Source: Glebionis coronaria (lineage: Eukaryota > Streptophyta > Magnoliopsida > Asterales > Asteraceae). Taken from it: 64,000 nt of DNA. Below, piece after piece: positions 47,241 to 59,269 of this stretch; the first letter of the stretch is position 1; each line of letters begins with the position of its first letter. The stretch covers positions 213,574,592 to 213,638,591 of the forward strand of contig CM046882.1 in the NCBI GenBank assembly GCA_025667525.1, read 5' to 3'. The notes under the pieces are model-generated. The model worked only from the letters and a program-made list of their open reading frames with translations, did not search any database and had not been told where the DNA came from. A program made the translations under genes and the position numbers.

Positions 47241-50200
47241 TGATCCCTCCTACCCAAACCAGTATATTAAATTAGAGGCAGCCCCTCTAATTTGCATGAT
47301 GAGGTCACCCCTCTAAGTAATCATGCACGGTGGATTTTCATGACCTATATTTGCTAATGGTAGAATACGTTAAACAGTTTTTATAAGATAAACATAAGTC
47401 TTTTCAAACTATAAAACAAGTTTTACCAAGACTTAACCGGGTTATTCGTGACTTAGTTTCTTCTGCTGTTACATGTTATATGCTTATATTATTCATGCTT
47501 TATTGTACATCCGTGCACTGAGCGTATTGCTCAGCCGCTTTCCTTTTCTATGTTCCCAAAAAGGCAGGTACTCAGGGACGCTCGTAGACTTTAACCGTAC
47601 GTGCATATGGACTGGAAGCTTTCTAGCCTTTCTTTACTTTATGCATTATCTTTACTTTGATACTCTTGCTATGGACATTGTTTAGTCCTTTCATTTACAG
47701 TACTTATGTTTGGGTGTGATGAGCTTTACTTTTGGACTACCGATGTTTGATTCCGGTATTTTCCTTGTATGCTTTGATGACACGCCATAATTACGCGTGA
47801 CATTCCATTATCAAAATGGGGTGTTACAGGAAAGTTGGAAGGTGGTTGTGCTTCTTTCTTTCTTTTGTCTTCTCGGCTTTTTAAATAACTCGTTTTTCTC
47901 GACTTTGTCTTGGGATTAGTCGAATGATACAATGAACTCGTCTTCTAATTTTCTTCTTTTAGTTGACTTGGTTTATCGACTTCGTCAAACTTCCGTCTTT
48001 AGACTTCTTCTTCGATAAAACTTAAGAATAGGCCTTTGACTTCCGTTCTTCTTGCACTTTTGATCTTTTGACTTCGTCTTTTGTCTTTTTCTTCTATAAA
48101 AGCCCGTGAATGCCCGTGTTTTCTTCCCTTTTCACATTTTGGTCCTAAAACACAATAAAAAAACAAACCACGCATAATTCCGACTTTTACGACATAAAAT
48201 ACACGTTTTGGTATTGTTTTTATTATAATTAGGTGGTAAAAGGATATCTGTTTTCACACTTATTAAATCCCCTACACTTGACCATTGCAATGCCCTAATG
48301 CAATGCATTAGTTACAAAGCAAGATTTACATTTTCCAACATAATTAACCCACCTTGGCCTTTATTAAACACAAGACATTAAGGAAACTTAAAGAGATAGA
48401 AAATTACAAAATATTTAAAGGACGAAACGAGTAAAGAAATCAAAGACTTACATTAGGGCTTTTGGTGTCATGAATGTTTATCACCCTCAAGTTTCACGTT
48501 CCCCATACCAAGCTTAAAAACGAGATCATTATTATTATAAGTTAGTAAGCTAACAACTATTCGCTTAGACTCCCTTATTCCTAGGTGTATCTCTTATATA
48601 TTATTGTTGTCTTGAATGATCACGAGGATGCATTGTTGACTTATTTCGATTGTTTATTTAGGCTGAAAATAAAGTAGGACGATTCAATCAATAGTAAGCT
48701 AAAGGACAAAATCTTTTAAAACTGCTTCTCGAAACCTCATGATGTAGTGGTTTTCACACCTCTTTAGGAAAAGAGGGCAAAATAGGGAAAGTATTAAGTG
48801 TCAGTTTATGAAAACCAAGCACTAATGACCAATGTGGTTCAAAGTTCGTTTCCCAAGGAGGCTAGTGTGTTGTGTAGAGAGATAATTAACGATGTGATTA
48901 TGATTATGAGAAAAGAAAATAGAAATGAGATAAGAAGGAGAATGACGGTTACGATGACGAATTAAACTAAGATGAAATGTCGTACACGTAAAACCGTAAA
49001 AAGTGACAAAATTAAAAATTTACCCTAAAAATTCCTAGAAAATTGCAATAAATCCTAAATAATGTAATTAGAGTTTACAAAAAACAAAAATCACTCAAAC
49101 CTTTTATTTAATTAAACAATAATTTTTGAATGCTAATTAAAGCCTAAAAAATCAATTTAATTAACAAAAAGCCCAAAATGAGATTTTTTCAACTGTAAAC
49201 CTCTAAAATGACTTAACTTAATTTAAAACTGTTTTTGAAAAATTTAAAATTAATATAAAACAATTAAAAACTATTTAAACTTAAAATAATTATAAAAATT
49301 AATCTAAGGACAATGAAAATATTCTAAAAATTATAAATTCCTAACTTAATGTATTTAACCTAAGAAAAATATAAAAACTTGAAAAATCTAAATTTTAATT
49401 TTTAATAATAAAATAATATTAAAAATCCAAAATTTATAAAAAATTCTAAAAAGTTGCAAACTAGCTTAATTTAACCTAATAAACACAGAAATGAAGTTGA
49501 AATTATCTAAATACCCCTAATGGGCCTAGAATGGGCCAAAAGTCCAAACAGTTAGCTTAATGGGCTTATTAAGGCCCAATAAGAAAAATGTTGTCCAAAT
49601 AAGCCCAAAAACTTCTATCTGACTCAAAATTTGATTTTAAACACAAAACTCTGAAGGCCCAAAAGCTGAAAATGAGTATAAGCTAGCTTATTTCAAAGCA
49701 GCTTATTCTTAATGGGCTTTTTGCCCCATTAAGCTATAAGCTGGTGCCATAAGCTCAAATTAGACACACAATCTTCTTTTGAGTTACTTAAGAGTTCTGT
49801 AAAAAGAAATTTGAAATAAGCACATGGAATAAGCCTGAAAAAGCAATAAGCTATCTTCACAAAATGACAAAATAGTCGTTTTCGAGTTCTAGGCCACCCC
49901 AAGAGCTGATTCAAGTTTCAAAAGCTTTTAAATGACTTAACTAAGCTTAATCAACAAAAAGTTTTTCAATAAGCATACTCAATAAGATGGAATAGCAAAT
50001 AAGCACTTAATTAAAAGTTAAACTTATGAGTTTTCTAGCAAAAAGTCAAAGCCAAGGTCTGATAAGCTCCAGTTCAAACAAATGGGTCAAATGAGGAAGA
50101 TTGATCACAAAAAGTAAGTTGTTGCAGGTCTAAATAAGCCAAAATTACTTATTAATAAGCTAACTGGAAAATTTAACTAGCAGGGGCTAGTTTTAGATGT

Positions 50201-50294
50201 TGAGCAGTGGAAACTTTTTCCACTACTTGACTTAATTGATTTTTTGTCTTTAGTGACTTTTTTTGTGGATTCAAGTTTCACAAAGGCACCCAAA
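47241..50294. repeat. Duplicate of 31,709-34,813 inserted in the E2 5' LTR
   Basis: In order it holds the last 588 bases of the chromovirus LTR, the E1' LTR fragment, the E1' post-pol piece with the CCTCA target site, and the first 1.55 kb of E2 LTR. By eye it differs from its source by well under 1%. The left joint shares TGATC with the LTR (microhomology); the right end passes smoothly into the original LTR. Direct orientation relative to the source. Confidence 0.8.
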
Positions 50295-52937
50295 TGATCA
50301 GTTAATCATGAGGAGACAATAACAATCACAAAAACACAATCACAATCAGCTAATTTGTACAGTTAATTCAAAACATCACCAGATCTAGCCCAGACATGAA
50401 CAAATAAGAAGTTATGGTTCAATAAGCACTTATAGCACAATTCAGCCAGCCAAACTTCACCAAATGCACACACAAGCTATAATAAACTTAAATGAACAAG
50501 TTTAAACAGGTTTCATGCAATGATTCAAAGTCTAGATCAAGATTCAAGCACAATAAGGTTACTGATGAACATTGAACATGCAGTTATGAACACTTGCTGA
50601 TGTATTTGACCAACAAGCCAAATTCAAACCCCCAAATCTTGTTAACAAGTTATATTAACTATGTTTAAACACTTTTTAGCCCTAAGCATGCATACACTCC
50701 AGCTGTTCCCAAAGTCTTAGGTCAAAAACAGTCAAAACAAGCAAATTATAACACAATGTTTGATTTGAGGTTATAAGACTGAAAACTTGCAGCAAATAGC
50801 ACACAAACAAATATTTTGCAGATACAAAGCATAAACACAAACTTCCAACAACATAATAACAAACTATGATCTTAAACAGGTAATCCCAAACACCCTTTTA
50901 TATTTTCAAATTAAAATTTTCAAATCAAAATTGTATTCCAAGGTTATCCAGGCCCAAATCAACACAATAACATATGTAATATGCAGATTTTAGCAAGATT
51001 AAGCCACAAACTTCACAAGAACACAAGAAACCCACAAATATCACAAATATCCAAAAAAATTAAGATTTTGAAATTAAGGGTGCAAACCTCATGGATGTAC
51101 ATCCACACCCACGAATTTTGAGCTTATGTGCTAGCAAGAACAAGCACAAGCTTCCACACAAACTCCTGCTAAGATTCAACAAGGTTAGAAGGAATTATAT
51201 AAAAACAATAAAGTGACAAAGCCTTGATTAATGCAACTCTTATACCCCACACTTGATTATCCCCAAGTTATGACCTTCACAGCACCTTGATATCACAATA
51301 TCAGGATGTTATGATCAGCTTTAGCCCAAGAATTCCAAGGTGTACCAATAAACTTAGCAAAATATCAAGCTATAGGAAAATGTGCAAACTTTTGCACACT
51401 CCTTGTGAAAACGTTTTGAGATCAGGTTTTAGCAAACAATAAACATAAACAAGCAGGAAATAACAATGGCACTTGACTTTTATTCAAAGATTCAAACACA
51501 TTTCATTACTTTGAATATATGATTTACAGAACTTTGAACAAAGGAAAATTCAAGAGCAGGGCTCAAAGTGAAACCCTAAGGCCTTTATATAGGCTACAAG
51601 TGATGACTAGAAAGCAATAAAACGTGAACCCTAATGCAGTAGAAGTCCAAAAATGCCCCTTATCTTGTTTGAATGTCTTGGCATCATGTGAAGAGAATTG
51701 GTTGTTTGTGTGAGGTGTCCAAGGTGAAAATGCATCCAAAGGCTCACATTGAAGCTTAAGTTTGAAGCTGAACGTGGGTGGTAGATTCCCTGGCATGTTT
51801 TGGCATTTTGGCAAAACTGTGTGAAGGGGTTCAAACATGTAAACAAGATAGTGATGTGGCATGGGTTTTTAAGGTTGGGTTGTGTTTAGGTATACCTTAA
51901 TTACTAATCTAGATAATATTGGGGTTTAATTTCAAGCAGATTAAGAAAACCCAAAATTGTTCTTGAGGTGAATAGTTGCAAGTTTAATCCATTTTAGGAG
52001 TGATTAAGGTTTAAATTGTTGTTAAGACGCCAAGATTAAAAAAGTAATAAAGCGGGTTAAGTGGATGGTGATGTGGAGGAAGGGAGAGGGTGATTGGTTG
52101 GTTTTGGTAGTGGGGCACGTGTCATGTGGAGAGTGGTCTAGGTGTCTTATGTTGTCTGCCCATTTAAGCCCCTCACTTTTCCTTCTCTTGTCACTTGCAA
52201 ATAAATACACCAAATCCGGATTCCCTTTGTTAGCAAAGTTTTGGTTTTCACACTTTTGCCCCAAATACATTTCCAAAGTATTTTCAGGGGTATTTCTTGC
52301 CAATTCTTGATTCTTGAAGAGCTGTTTTGGCATTTTCTTCATTGATAATGGTCTTGACTTGTTTGTTTGACTTATTGGAGGACTGCATTTGCCAATTCAT
52401 GATTTATGAGGGACCATTTTTGCCATTTCTTCAAAGTTAAGGGTCCTTTTGGTAATTTGACATATTTAAAGGACCAAACTTTGTAATTTCTTGAAACTTG
52501 AAGTCCTTCATGGTATGTTTGACTTTGAGGAGGACTAATATTGACAATTTAGTTTTGTTGAGGGACTAAAATTGCCAATTCTTCAAAGTGGAGGGCCCTT
52601 TTTGTAATTTTGACAAACTTTAGGGACCAATCTTGTATTTATGAAGATGCAAGGGTTTAAAGTGTCAATTCTTCAATATTGGAGGACCCTTCTTGCATAA
52701 TATTCAAATCTTCAAGGGTTTGTCTTGGAAAATCTTCATTAGGGCTTGGTTCATTGTGCGGCTTCGTTTCCCGTGTTCGTTTTTGCATGATTCTTGTGAT
52801 CTTTTGTCATTTTCTCAATATCCGTACCTAAAATACACAAGAAACAAACACAAGCATATATTTGGCTAATTTCATGATATTTAATGCATTTAAAGCCTTT
52901 TTGGACGATGATACTATGTATAAAAGCAGTCTCATCA
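48740..52937 (-). repeat. Third E2 LTR copy: hybrid of duplicated 3' LTR and original 5' LTR
   Basis: TGATGTAGTGG...AGTCTCATCA, 4.2 kb. Its first 1.55 kb (48,740-50,294) is nearly identical to 33,208-34,813. Beyond 50,295 it is clearly more diverged from the 3' LTR (roughly 3% by eye). The switch is at the position where the 5' LTR piece at 47,240 breaks off. It therefore reads as part duplicate, part original LTR. The outer flank CTTCA is the E2 target site. Confidence 0.75.
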
Positions 52938-54723
52938 CTTCATAAAGTTCATATCTTGGCATAACTCGCTTTACGATTTGAGAGCTTTCTCGGACCGATA
53001 TTTTGCATTAACTTCATACTTCGAATCTTGAGAGACATTCTTGAATTAATGGTCTTCTCTTCATAATAGGAATTTCTTCACTTGAAGTTTTTGAGAGATT
53101 CTTCATACTTGGACCACGACTTCTTCATTTTTCTCCAATCTTTATTTGGGATTTTGATATACAACGATCCGCCTCCTTTTAGGACTTGATCTATTTATCC
53201 TCATACCTTGCTAGGGTCTTTTCCGATAGACTTCTCCATGATCTTTAGGGGAGTATTTGCTTTTCGTCGTGTGTCTCGATCCTTCATATTGATTTTTGAT
53301 AAATGATTCTTCACATCACTTTGGATCTTTAGCAACAAAATGTAGCCCTCATGCCTTGTTAGGGCCTTTTCAGACTCGCCAATCTTCGCATCCCGCTTCA
53401 ATAAGTTATGCCTTCGCTATGAACTCTAATTAATACCGAACAACTTTTAAACGATCTTGTGCTAGAAGATAAGTAACTTTCCAAATCGTGCGACCTTATT
53501 TATTGAAAATATATTTATTAACAAGCGTTGGGAGAAAAAGCTCATAATTAACTCACATAAATTCATGAAAGAATACCAAACTTATAATTGACTCTATCAT
53601 CTCTCGTTCTCCACAATTTAAAATCTCAAAGAATGAGATTCGTGGATGCTTAGCCTATTAAGTCAAAGTTTTGGGTTTTCAAGTCATCTATAGGATCTTG
53701 CAACTTCTTAGACTTTATCAAGTTTAGAATTCGCATTTTAAAGTTCCTTTGATAAATGACTTTCTAGGATCAATTATAGGAACTGGCAAAAAGTTCTTGT
53801 TCTTAACCCGTAAGAGTTAAGACTTTCGCGTTTTAAAGTTTCCTATATAAAAGCCTAGCATAACTTGATTTAAATACGTTAAGTATACTAGCTAGAGTAA
53901 ACTTAGATAAATAAACTCGGGTTGAGTCAAAAGATTCATGACGGGCCTAATATATCGAAGACATCTAAACTTATTAAAAGCATTTATTAAAAATTATTCT
54001 AATGAAAGAAATTAACGATAACAAAGGAAAATACTAATAGGCCAAAATAGATCAAAAATTTTGAAAAATGTCGGAAAATCAATTTTCCGGTTAAAATGAG
54101 GATATATTAATGGAAAATCCCACTTAATTTCGATAGAAGTCCCCCCTACACATGATATAAACATTGTCCTCAATGTTTAAGCATGTGGGAGTAAACTCCC
54201 GTACACTTAGGACATTGTGCACGTTGTTTAAATCTTGCTAAGGAAAGGACAACTAAAGTGATTTCAATGTCAACATATAGGATATGAAATATTGAATCAC
54301 AAGAGTTTAGGATAGAACCGAGAAGACGAGAACACAGAATCACGGGTCGTCAAAAGTCATCAAAAGTGAATCTTTGAAGCGCCAATCCCTACACATCATA
54401 AGAAAGAAAACTACAAACACTTAGGGGGCTCCCCATACACTTATTATGAAAACGGATAAAAATGATAGATAATCGGGTTGCCTCCCAAGAAACGCTTGTT
54501 TTTGTTCACCGAGTCGTGAGCCTGACTCGACCTTGATTACAATGGTAAGAAACTTGAAGAACATCCACCGGGATAAAATACATGGTTCTCGTCGAACAAA
54601 TAACACAAGCCTAAGGTGAACAACACAAGCCAAAGAAGAGTAGGCGCGGTTCCCTGAAGCAAAAGTTGAGCACGGTGGTATAAGGTATGATGAAGTGAAA
54701 GCATAGCTCCATATTTTCCAAAT
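52938..54723 (-). other. E1' post-pol region, pol-proximal part, and flank of E5
   Basis: To about 54,535 this matches E1 1,470-3,070 in reverse complement: paired hairpins near 54,490 and 54,160 and the same filler sequence. No ORF is credible. The last ~190 bases (54,536-54,723) match nothing else in the window and I cannot assign them. Confidence 0.65.
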
Positions 54724-55090
54724 TGTAGAAACTAGAAAGGGGGGGGGGGGGGGTTGAATAGTTTCTCTTCGATTGGTGACCAAATTAAAATTACTTTCAA
54801 TTTGGTTTGTATAAAAACTATCTTTTACTTGATGCTAAGTTGCATAATGATTAGGTTCAATTGAAATACACTAGCAAGGATAATAAGCAAGTATAATGAT
54901 AATGAAATAAGTAAAGAGCAAGGAAGGAGACAACCTAGTGGGAAGACACCAAGATTTATAGTGGTTCGACAACGAGGCTCTATCCTCGTTTCTACTCCAC
55001 TCCTCGAGTACACCTACTCGAGATTTCCACTATATCCACAAGCTCCCTTCTTGGCGGAGAAAACCTTACATCGTTGCTTACATTATTTTC

Positions 55091-55300
55091 CGACACTAAG
55101 CTAAATGTCGATACCTAATCTTTAGCTAGGACCAATCTACACGACGTTGCCTACTTCACAATTTAACGACACAAGGCTAGATGCCGAGTTCCAATTCTTA
55201 AGGTAGAACCAATCTTCACGACGTTGCCTACTTCACCATTTTACGACACAAGGCTAGATGTCGAGTTCTAATCGAAAGCTAGAACCAATCTTCACGACTC
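55091..55300 (-). repeat. Three 76-bp tandem units in the E5 LTR
   Basis: Units begin CGACAC(A/T)A at 55,091, 55,167 and 55,244 and share CTAGATG(C/T)CGAGTTC and ACCAATCTTCACGAC. The same three units recur in the other LTR at about 63,047-63,256. Confidence 0.75.
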
Positions 55301-55871
55301 TTCACTTTGAAGCTAAGTGAGAACTTCACACAACACAACTACTAATCACTTTAAAGTTTAGTGAGAACTCACAAGACACAACCACATCACTTTATAGTTT
55401 AGTGAGAACTCCTAATCAAATCTATTACAACTCAACTAGACTTACCCAAGTACACACATGTAGCTTGGATTTACACAACACAAATCCAAGCAAACACATA
55501 TGCAATATGTACACAACATATCCAAGTATTCACAAATAACTTGGATGAACACAACTAGTCCAAGTATTCATAAATACATTGGATTGACCTAAAACACAAA
55601 GGTATCATGATGAATATGACTAGCTCATAAATTCATCTTTATCACTACACTAGTGAGTGAGTGATCTTCTCATTGGACATGGTAAAGGAGGGGATCAAGA
55701 GGATAATCATATGTAAACATCCTTAACAAATTCAGTGATCATTTACTAATGATTATGCTATAGAAAATAGAAAAAGGGTTGAGAAAAACGTCCAAGAGGC
55801 TTACTGGAAAATGAGATTTGACTCACTATTTAAAGGAGACAAAGTTACAACGGATCTATAACGGCTACTGT

Positions 55872-55940
55872 GCGCGGTACCTTATCTCACCCCGCGGTAC
55901 CATATTGCTAAGGTACCGCGTAGGTACTTAAGGTACCGCC
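55872..55940. repeat. GCGGTACC four-half-site module, copy 1 (3' LTR)
   Basis: Two forward half-sites (CGCGGTACCTTA, CGCGGTACCATA) then two reverse ones (TAAGGTACCGCG, TAAGGTACCGCC). The outer pair is a perfect 12-bp inverted repeat. GC-rich island in AT-rich surroundings. Confidence 0.8.
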
Positions 55941-56334
55941 ACTAGACTCCGCTCCGTTTTTTGTCTTTTAGTGGGGTGGGAATATCTGAGGTATTTGAAC
56001 CCTTCAAAGGATATTCTAACAGCATTTGGAATATGCCATTTTCAAATTTTCATTTTCCATTTTAATAAAACATTTTCTAAAAAAGAAAGTTTATTAAAAA
56101 GTCTTTTGTCTTATTAGCAAAAGTGAGTTTTAAGGATAATCATTTTGATGATCACTAAGTATGATTAAGAAAGGTTAGTGATATGATTATTACCTTGATG
56201 ATAGTGTTAGTTAGATAATTCATTTTGTGTTTCTACACTAAATGAGTTGTATGGTTTGTTGTGATCAAAACTTAGAAAGATTAGTTAACACTAATAATGT
56301 TTTTAGGCATTACTTGCATTAACAATCTCCCCCT

Positions 56335-56969
56335 TTTTGATTACGACAAACGATAAACTCATTTACGTATAAACACAAACTACGGAATTATTAACTGGTT
56401 TATCACTATCATTTCTCCCCCTTTGTCGTAGCAAATAGGTTAGCATAAGTCTTTGAAGTGCATCGAACTTTGCTAGTAGCTCCCCCTTGGTGGTCGCTCC
56501 CCCTTGCTCGAGGCACCAAGTTTGTGAGCTAAGGTGACATGCTACACAAAGGTTAGTAGAAAGGAAAGAAACACCAATGTATATATGATCACTACCTACT
56601 AAGTAACTTGAGAGGGAGAAAGAGAAGAAATCTCAAATTAGAAGCAAGTATTTTGCTAAGTATGTCCAATGAGGTAATTGACAAAATCAAACTTCAATAA
56701 AATGAAGATGATAAGCTTGTCAATGTGTTAAAGCTTTAGAAAATTGATGGAATCACCCATAAGCAATTGTAAAAATTTAACCAAGATCAACTCAAAAATA
56801 GAAATAATTAGATAGCACACAAATAACACAAAAGTTAAAAAAAAACAACAAAGAGGATAGTCATACACATAGTATGAGTATCTAAAAGCAATAAATATGG
56901 AAAATAAACCACTAAGCATAAGCTAGTCTAATAGTGATATTTTCTAAGATTGCTAAAAATAAAATAAAA
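56335..56969 (-). other. E5 3' untranslated region and polypurine tract
   Basis: Polypurine tract at 56,335-56,348, then AT-rich sequence. A second G-rich tract on the minus strand lies near 56,416 (complement CTCCCCCTTTG) and two more near 56,481-56,505. No ORF beyond 63 codons. Confidence 0.6.
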
Positions 56970-57514
56970 CTAAAAAGACGACGATGCATCATTCGAAGTT
57001 TTGTCCACCGGAACGAAAACTTGAATAGGAGGTCGAGTGAGAAGGAATTCAAGAAAATTTAACTTCTCATACACATGAGCAAGTTCAATTTGTTGAAATC
57101 GGAAACAATCACACGAGGATCCATGATGCAACACAAAATCGTTTGATGGGGGTATGGCATCAAACTTAGGGTTTGGTGGTGGTGGGGTAAAGGGTTTGGG
57201 AATGTTTTCACAATTCCTTGTAAGGTTTGGGAAGGTGGAAAGGTAATTGAGTTGGGGGGTATTGAAGGATTGTGGTGGTGGTGGAACATGTTCTTTTGCT
57301 CCGGTGATGGGGTTTATGGTGTAAGTCTCATTCCAATGCTTGATTGGAGAGAAGGGAGGGTTTTTGGGTGGTTTGGATGAAGGTGGTTCATTCTTCTTAA
57401 CCCACACGGGTCAAACCGAGATTTTCGGTTTCTTTGAAAGCTTGGATGAGCAAGCTTTGGGTGAGTGGGGTTGTGACAAAGAAATGTCAAGGTTAGGAAT
57501 GTAGGAGTTAGGCA
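56970..57514 (-). pseudogene. E5 ORF A: small proline-rich protein
   Basis: Likely start is the ATG at 57,514 (MPNSYIPNLDISL). One in-frame TGA (57,411-57,413) interrupts an otherwise open frame to 56,970, about 181 codons. The N-terminal part is basic (SKLSKKPK), the middle is Pro-rich, and the C-terminal segment HHGSSCDCFRFQQ...LEFLLTRPP resembles the end of ORF B in layout: HG, a C-x-C pair, a hydrophobic helix and FLLT. No known domain recognised. A GCGGTACC-type module lies 240 bp upstream. Function unknown. Confidence 0.5.
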
Positions 57515-57750
57515 TTGTGAGAGTGTGAGAATGATATCTCAAGGTTATGTGAGAATGAATTCTCAAGGTTGGGAAGGTGTGAGAATGAAATCTCATGGTT
57601 GGGATATAAGTAAAATGTAATCAAGGTAAGAATTTGAATACCAAATGTGTATTGTCAAGGAATGTTTAGTCAATTTGAGTAAACAAGGAATCTTGACTGG
57701 GAATAGGGTTTAAAGGTTTTGACCAAAAATTCGTCAAAAGTCACTTTCTG

Positions 57751-57818
57751 GCCGCGGTACCTTACAGGATCCGGCGGTTCCATATCTCTAAGGAACCGCG
57801 GGTCTTTAAGGAACCGCG
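57751..57818. repeat. GCGGTACC module, copy 2 (5' of ORF A)
   Basis: Half-sites GCGGTACCTTA, GCGGTTCCATA, then TAAGGAACCGCG twice. Same two-forward, two-reverse layout as in the LTR, with T/A changes in the core. Confidence 0.78.
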
Positions 57819-58258
57819 TCCAGAGGACTTTAAACCATGTTTTTCCTGGGTTTTGGGAAAAACTGAGACTTTTTCAAAAAATTGCAAATCTTGGAATTTT
57901 ACCTCTATTAGAACCAAAATATGCTAGGGTTGCATAAAGCAACACATTCACAAAGAATGTCTTGACAAAGGATGACAAAATAATTTAGATATCATTTTGA
58001 ACCAATTTTAGTCAAGTTTAGGGGTTGTGATAGATTTAGGTTCAATTTTAATTTCAAATTAAAGTTGATTAGTGTGCACAAAAGGATAGAATCACACAAA
58101 GCTAAATCCATAACACAACAACATGAAACATTCATTAATGAGGAAACAAGTACAAAGATAAATAAAACTAACTAATACATAGCTAGCTTATCATAAAATC
58201 TAGATAGGTGGTTTTCTTTGGCTTGTTGTTAAAAACTTTATTAAAAGAACTCCATCAT

Positions 58259-58957
58259 TCATCTCCTAGGAGGAGGCATGGAGAACAAAGTAAGCAAGAA
58301 ATCTTGCAAACCCCTATGTAGTCCATACATATCCATCCTTAGGTTTTGGATGAGGAAGTGGTTGTAGAGACAACATGGACATCTAGGACCATGAGTTTGT
58401 TGAAACCCAAAGTAAGGATCACCCAAGAGAAGGGAAAGAGGGACACCCAAAATTGGAATGTTTGAGTTGGGTGGAGGTGGAGGAGGCAAGTTCTCCAAGG
58501 GTGATGTGGGTGAAAGTGGAGGCATGTTCCCCAAAGGGGAAATGGGTGAGTGTGGAGGAAAATTCTCCAAGGTTGATGAAACTGGTGAGTTGTGAGGAGT
58601 AAATGGTGAAGTCACCAAAGTGTCATCAAAGTCATTCCCAAAAGGAATGCTTTGGATTGGTTGAGGTTGTGTGGTCACTTCCAAGGGTGCACTTGGAGTG
58701 AAGGGTGAAGAAAGCTCATTCATTCTAGAATTGAATGAAGAGGAGGTAGAACCAATGGAGTGGTTAGTACCATGGGTGGAGGAGGTCTTGCATGGTGCAA
58801 GAGGTGGGGAAGGTGATGAAGAAATGAGGATAGGAACATTCTCATTCTTAGGTGTGAGGAAAGGTGAAGAGTTAGGCTTAGCTACCTTAACCCTTATTTT
58901 GAGTGTTTTTCTTGTCGTGGAGGTCTTGGAAGTGTTTGAGGTTTTGCTACACACCAT
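58259..58957 (-). CDS. E5 ORF B: proline-rich protein with C-terminal Cys motif
   Basis: Intact 232-codon ORF from ATG 58,957 (MVCSKTSNTSKTST). Basic Ser/Thr/Lys start, then a Ser/Pro-rich body with internal repeats (SPISPLGNMPP, SPTSPLENLPP). The C-terminal segment has HGPRCPCCLYNHFL, a Leu/Met-rich helix and FLLT, then PPPRR. The end resembles ORF A, so the two may be ancient duplicates. No signal peptide, membrane segment or known fold is recognisable. It is the only undamaged ORF in E5. It could be a structural or nucleic-acid-binding protein, but that is a guess. Confidence 0.5.
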   Translation of the reverse strand: MVCSKTSNTSKTSTTRKTLKIRVKVAKPNSSPFLTPKNENVPILISSSPSPPLAPCKTSSTHGTNHSIGSTSSSFNSRMNELSSPFTPSAPLEVTTQPQPIQSIPFGNDFDDTLVTSPFTPHNSPVSSTLENFPPHSPISPLGNMPPLSPTSPLENLPPPPPPNSNIPILGVPLSLLLGDPYFGFQQTHGPRCPCCLYNHFLIQNLRMDMYGLHRGLQDFLLTLFSMPPPRR

Positions 58958-59200
58958 GGTTGATTAGGGTGGTTTAAGGTTTAGGGAACTATGTTTGATG
59001 TGTGAAGAACATGGCAAACAAGGTGGGTTTAAATGGTTGAGGGGATGATCCAAACTAGTAATGGGTTAAAATCATTTTAGGTGTATAATGAATTTAGATA
59101 CCCTAGTTTAGGAAATGTGTAGTTTATTACTGAAAATCATGCAAGGTTTACACAAAATTAAGAAAACAGTGTAAAGCAAAGATGCTGTCGTGCACAGTGA

Positions 59201-59269
59201 CCGGCGGTTCCTTATCTAGGACCGGCGGTACCTTATCGATAAGGAACCGCGGGTCGATATGGAACCGCG
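59201..59269. repeat. GCGGTACC module, copy 3 (5' of ORF B)
   Basis: GGCGGTTCCTTATC and GGCGGTACCTTATC followed by GATAAGGAACCGCG and ATGGAACCGCG. It lies about 245 bp upstream of the ORF B start. Confidence 0.78.

Larger units (their letters stand above)
33208..52937 (-). mobile_element. E2: Athila element with 4.2-kb LTRs and an internal duplication
   Basis: Minus strand. 3' LTR 33,208-37,455, post-pol region, pol, gag, leader, primer site (45,646-45,662), and a 5' LTR in two pieces (45,667-47,240 and about 50,295-52,937) split by a duplicate of 31,709-34,813. Flanks CCTCA (33,203-33,207) and CTTCA (52,938-52,942) are a 5-bp target duplication with one change, so the two outer ends belong to one insertion into E1'. 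Gag and pol are both broken. Confidence 0.85.
32297..54535 (-). mobile_element. E1': second Athila-like copy, 3' part only, interrupted by E2
   Basis: On the minus strand this matches E1: post-pol region (54,535-52,938 and 33,207-32,727), then the start of an LTR (32,726-32,297) cut by the chromovirus LTR. Landmarks shared with E1 include the AACATTGAGGACAATGTT hairpin with its G-run, the GGGAGGCAACCCGA hairpin and the polypurine tract. Homology to E1 stops near the place where pol should end (about 54,535); no integrase sequence is found there. Confidence 0.72.
54724..56334 (-). repeat. E5 3' LTR (1.6 kb)
   Basis: Minus-strand ends TGTTAATGCAAG and CTAGTTTCTACA. Near its end is a G15-16 tract (C-run on the element strand) at about 54,740. 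It contains a three-unit 76-bp repeat (55,091-55,300), a GCGGTACC module (55,872-55,940) and a TTTAAATAG TATA-like sequence just upstream of that module region. Confidence 0.85.

Noticed and set aside
48740..52937. Independent solo LTR of E2
   Set aside because: Its outer flank matches the target site of E2 and its inner half is a recent copy of the 3' LTR, so a hybrid of duplicate and original 5' LTR explains it better than a second insertion.
54825..55013. 62-codon minus-strand ORF repeated identically at 62,783-62,971
   Set aside because: It is within the paired E5 LTRs and has no recognisable features. Identity follows from the LTR pair.
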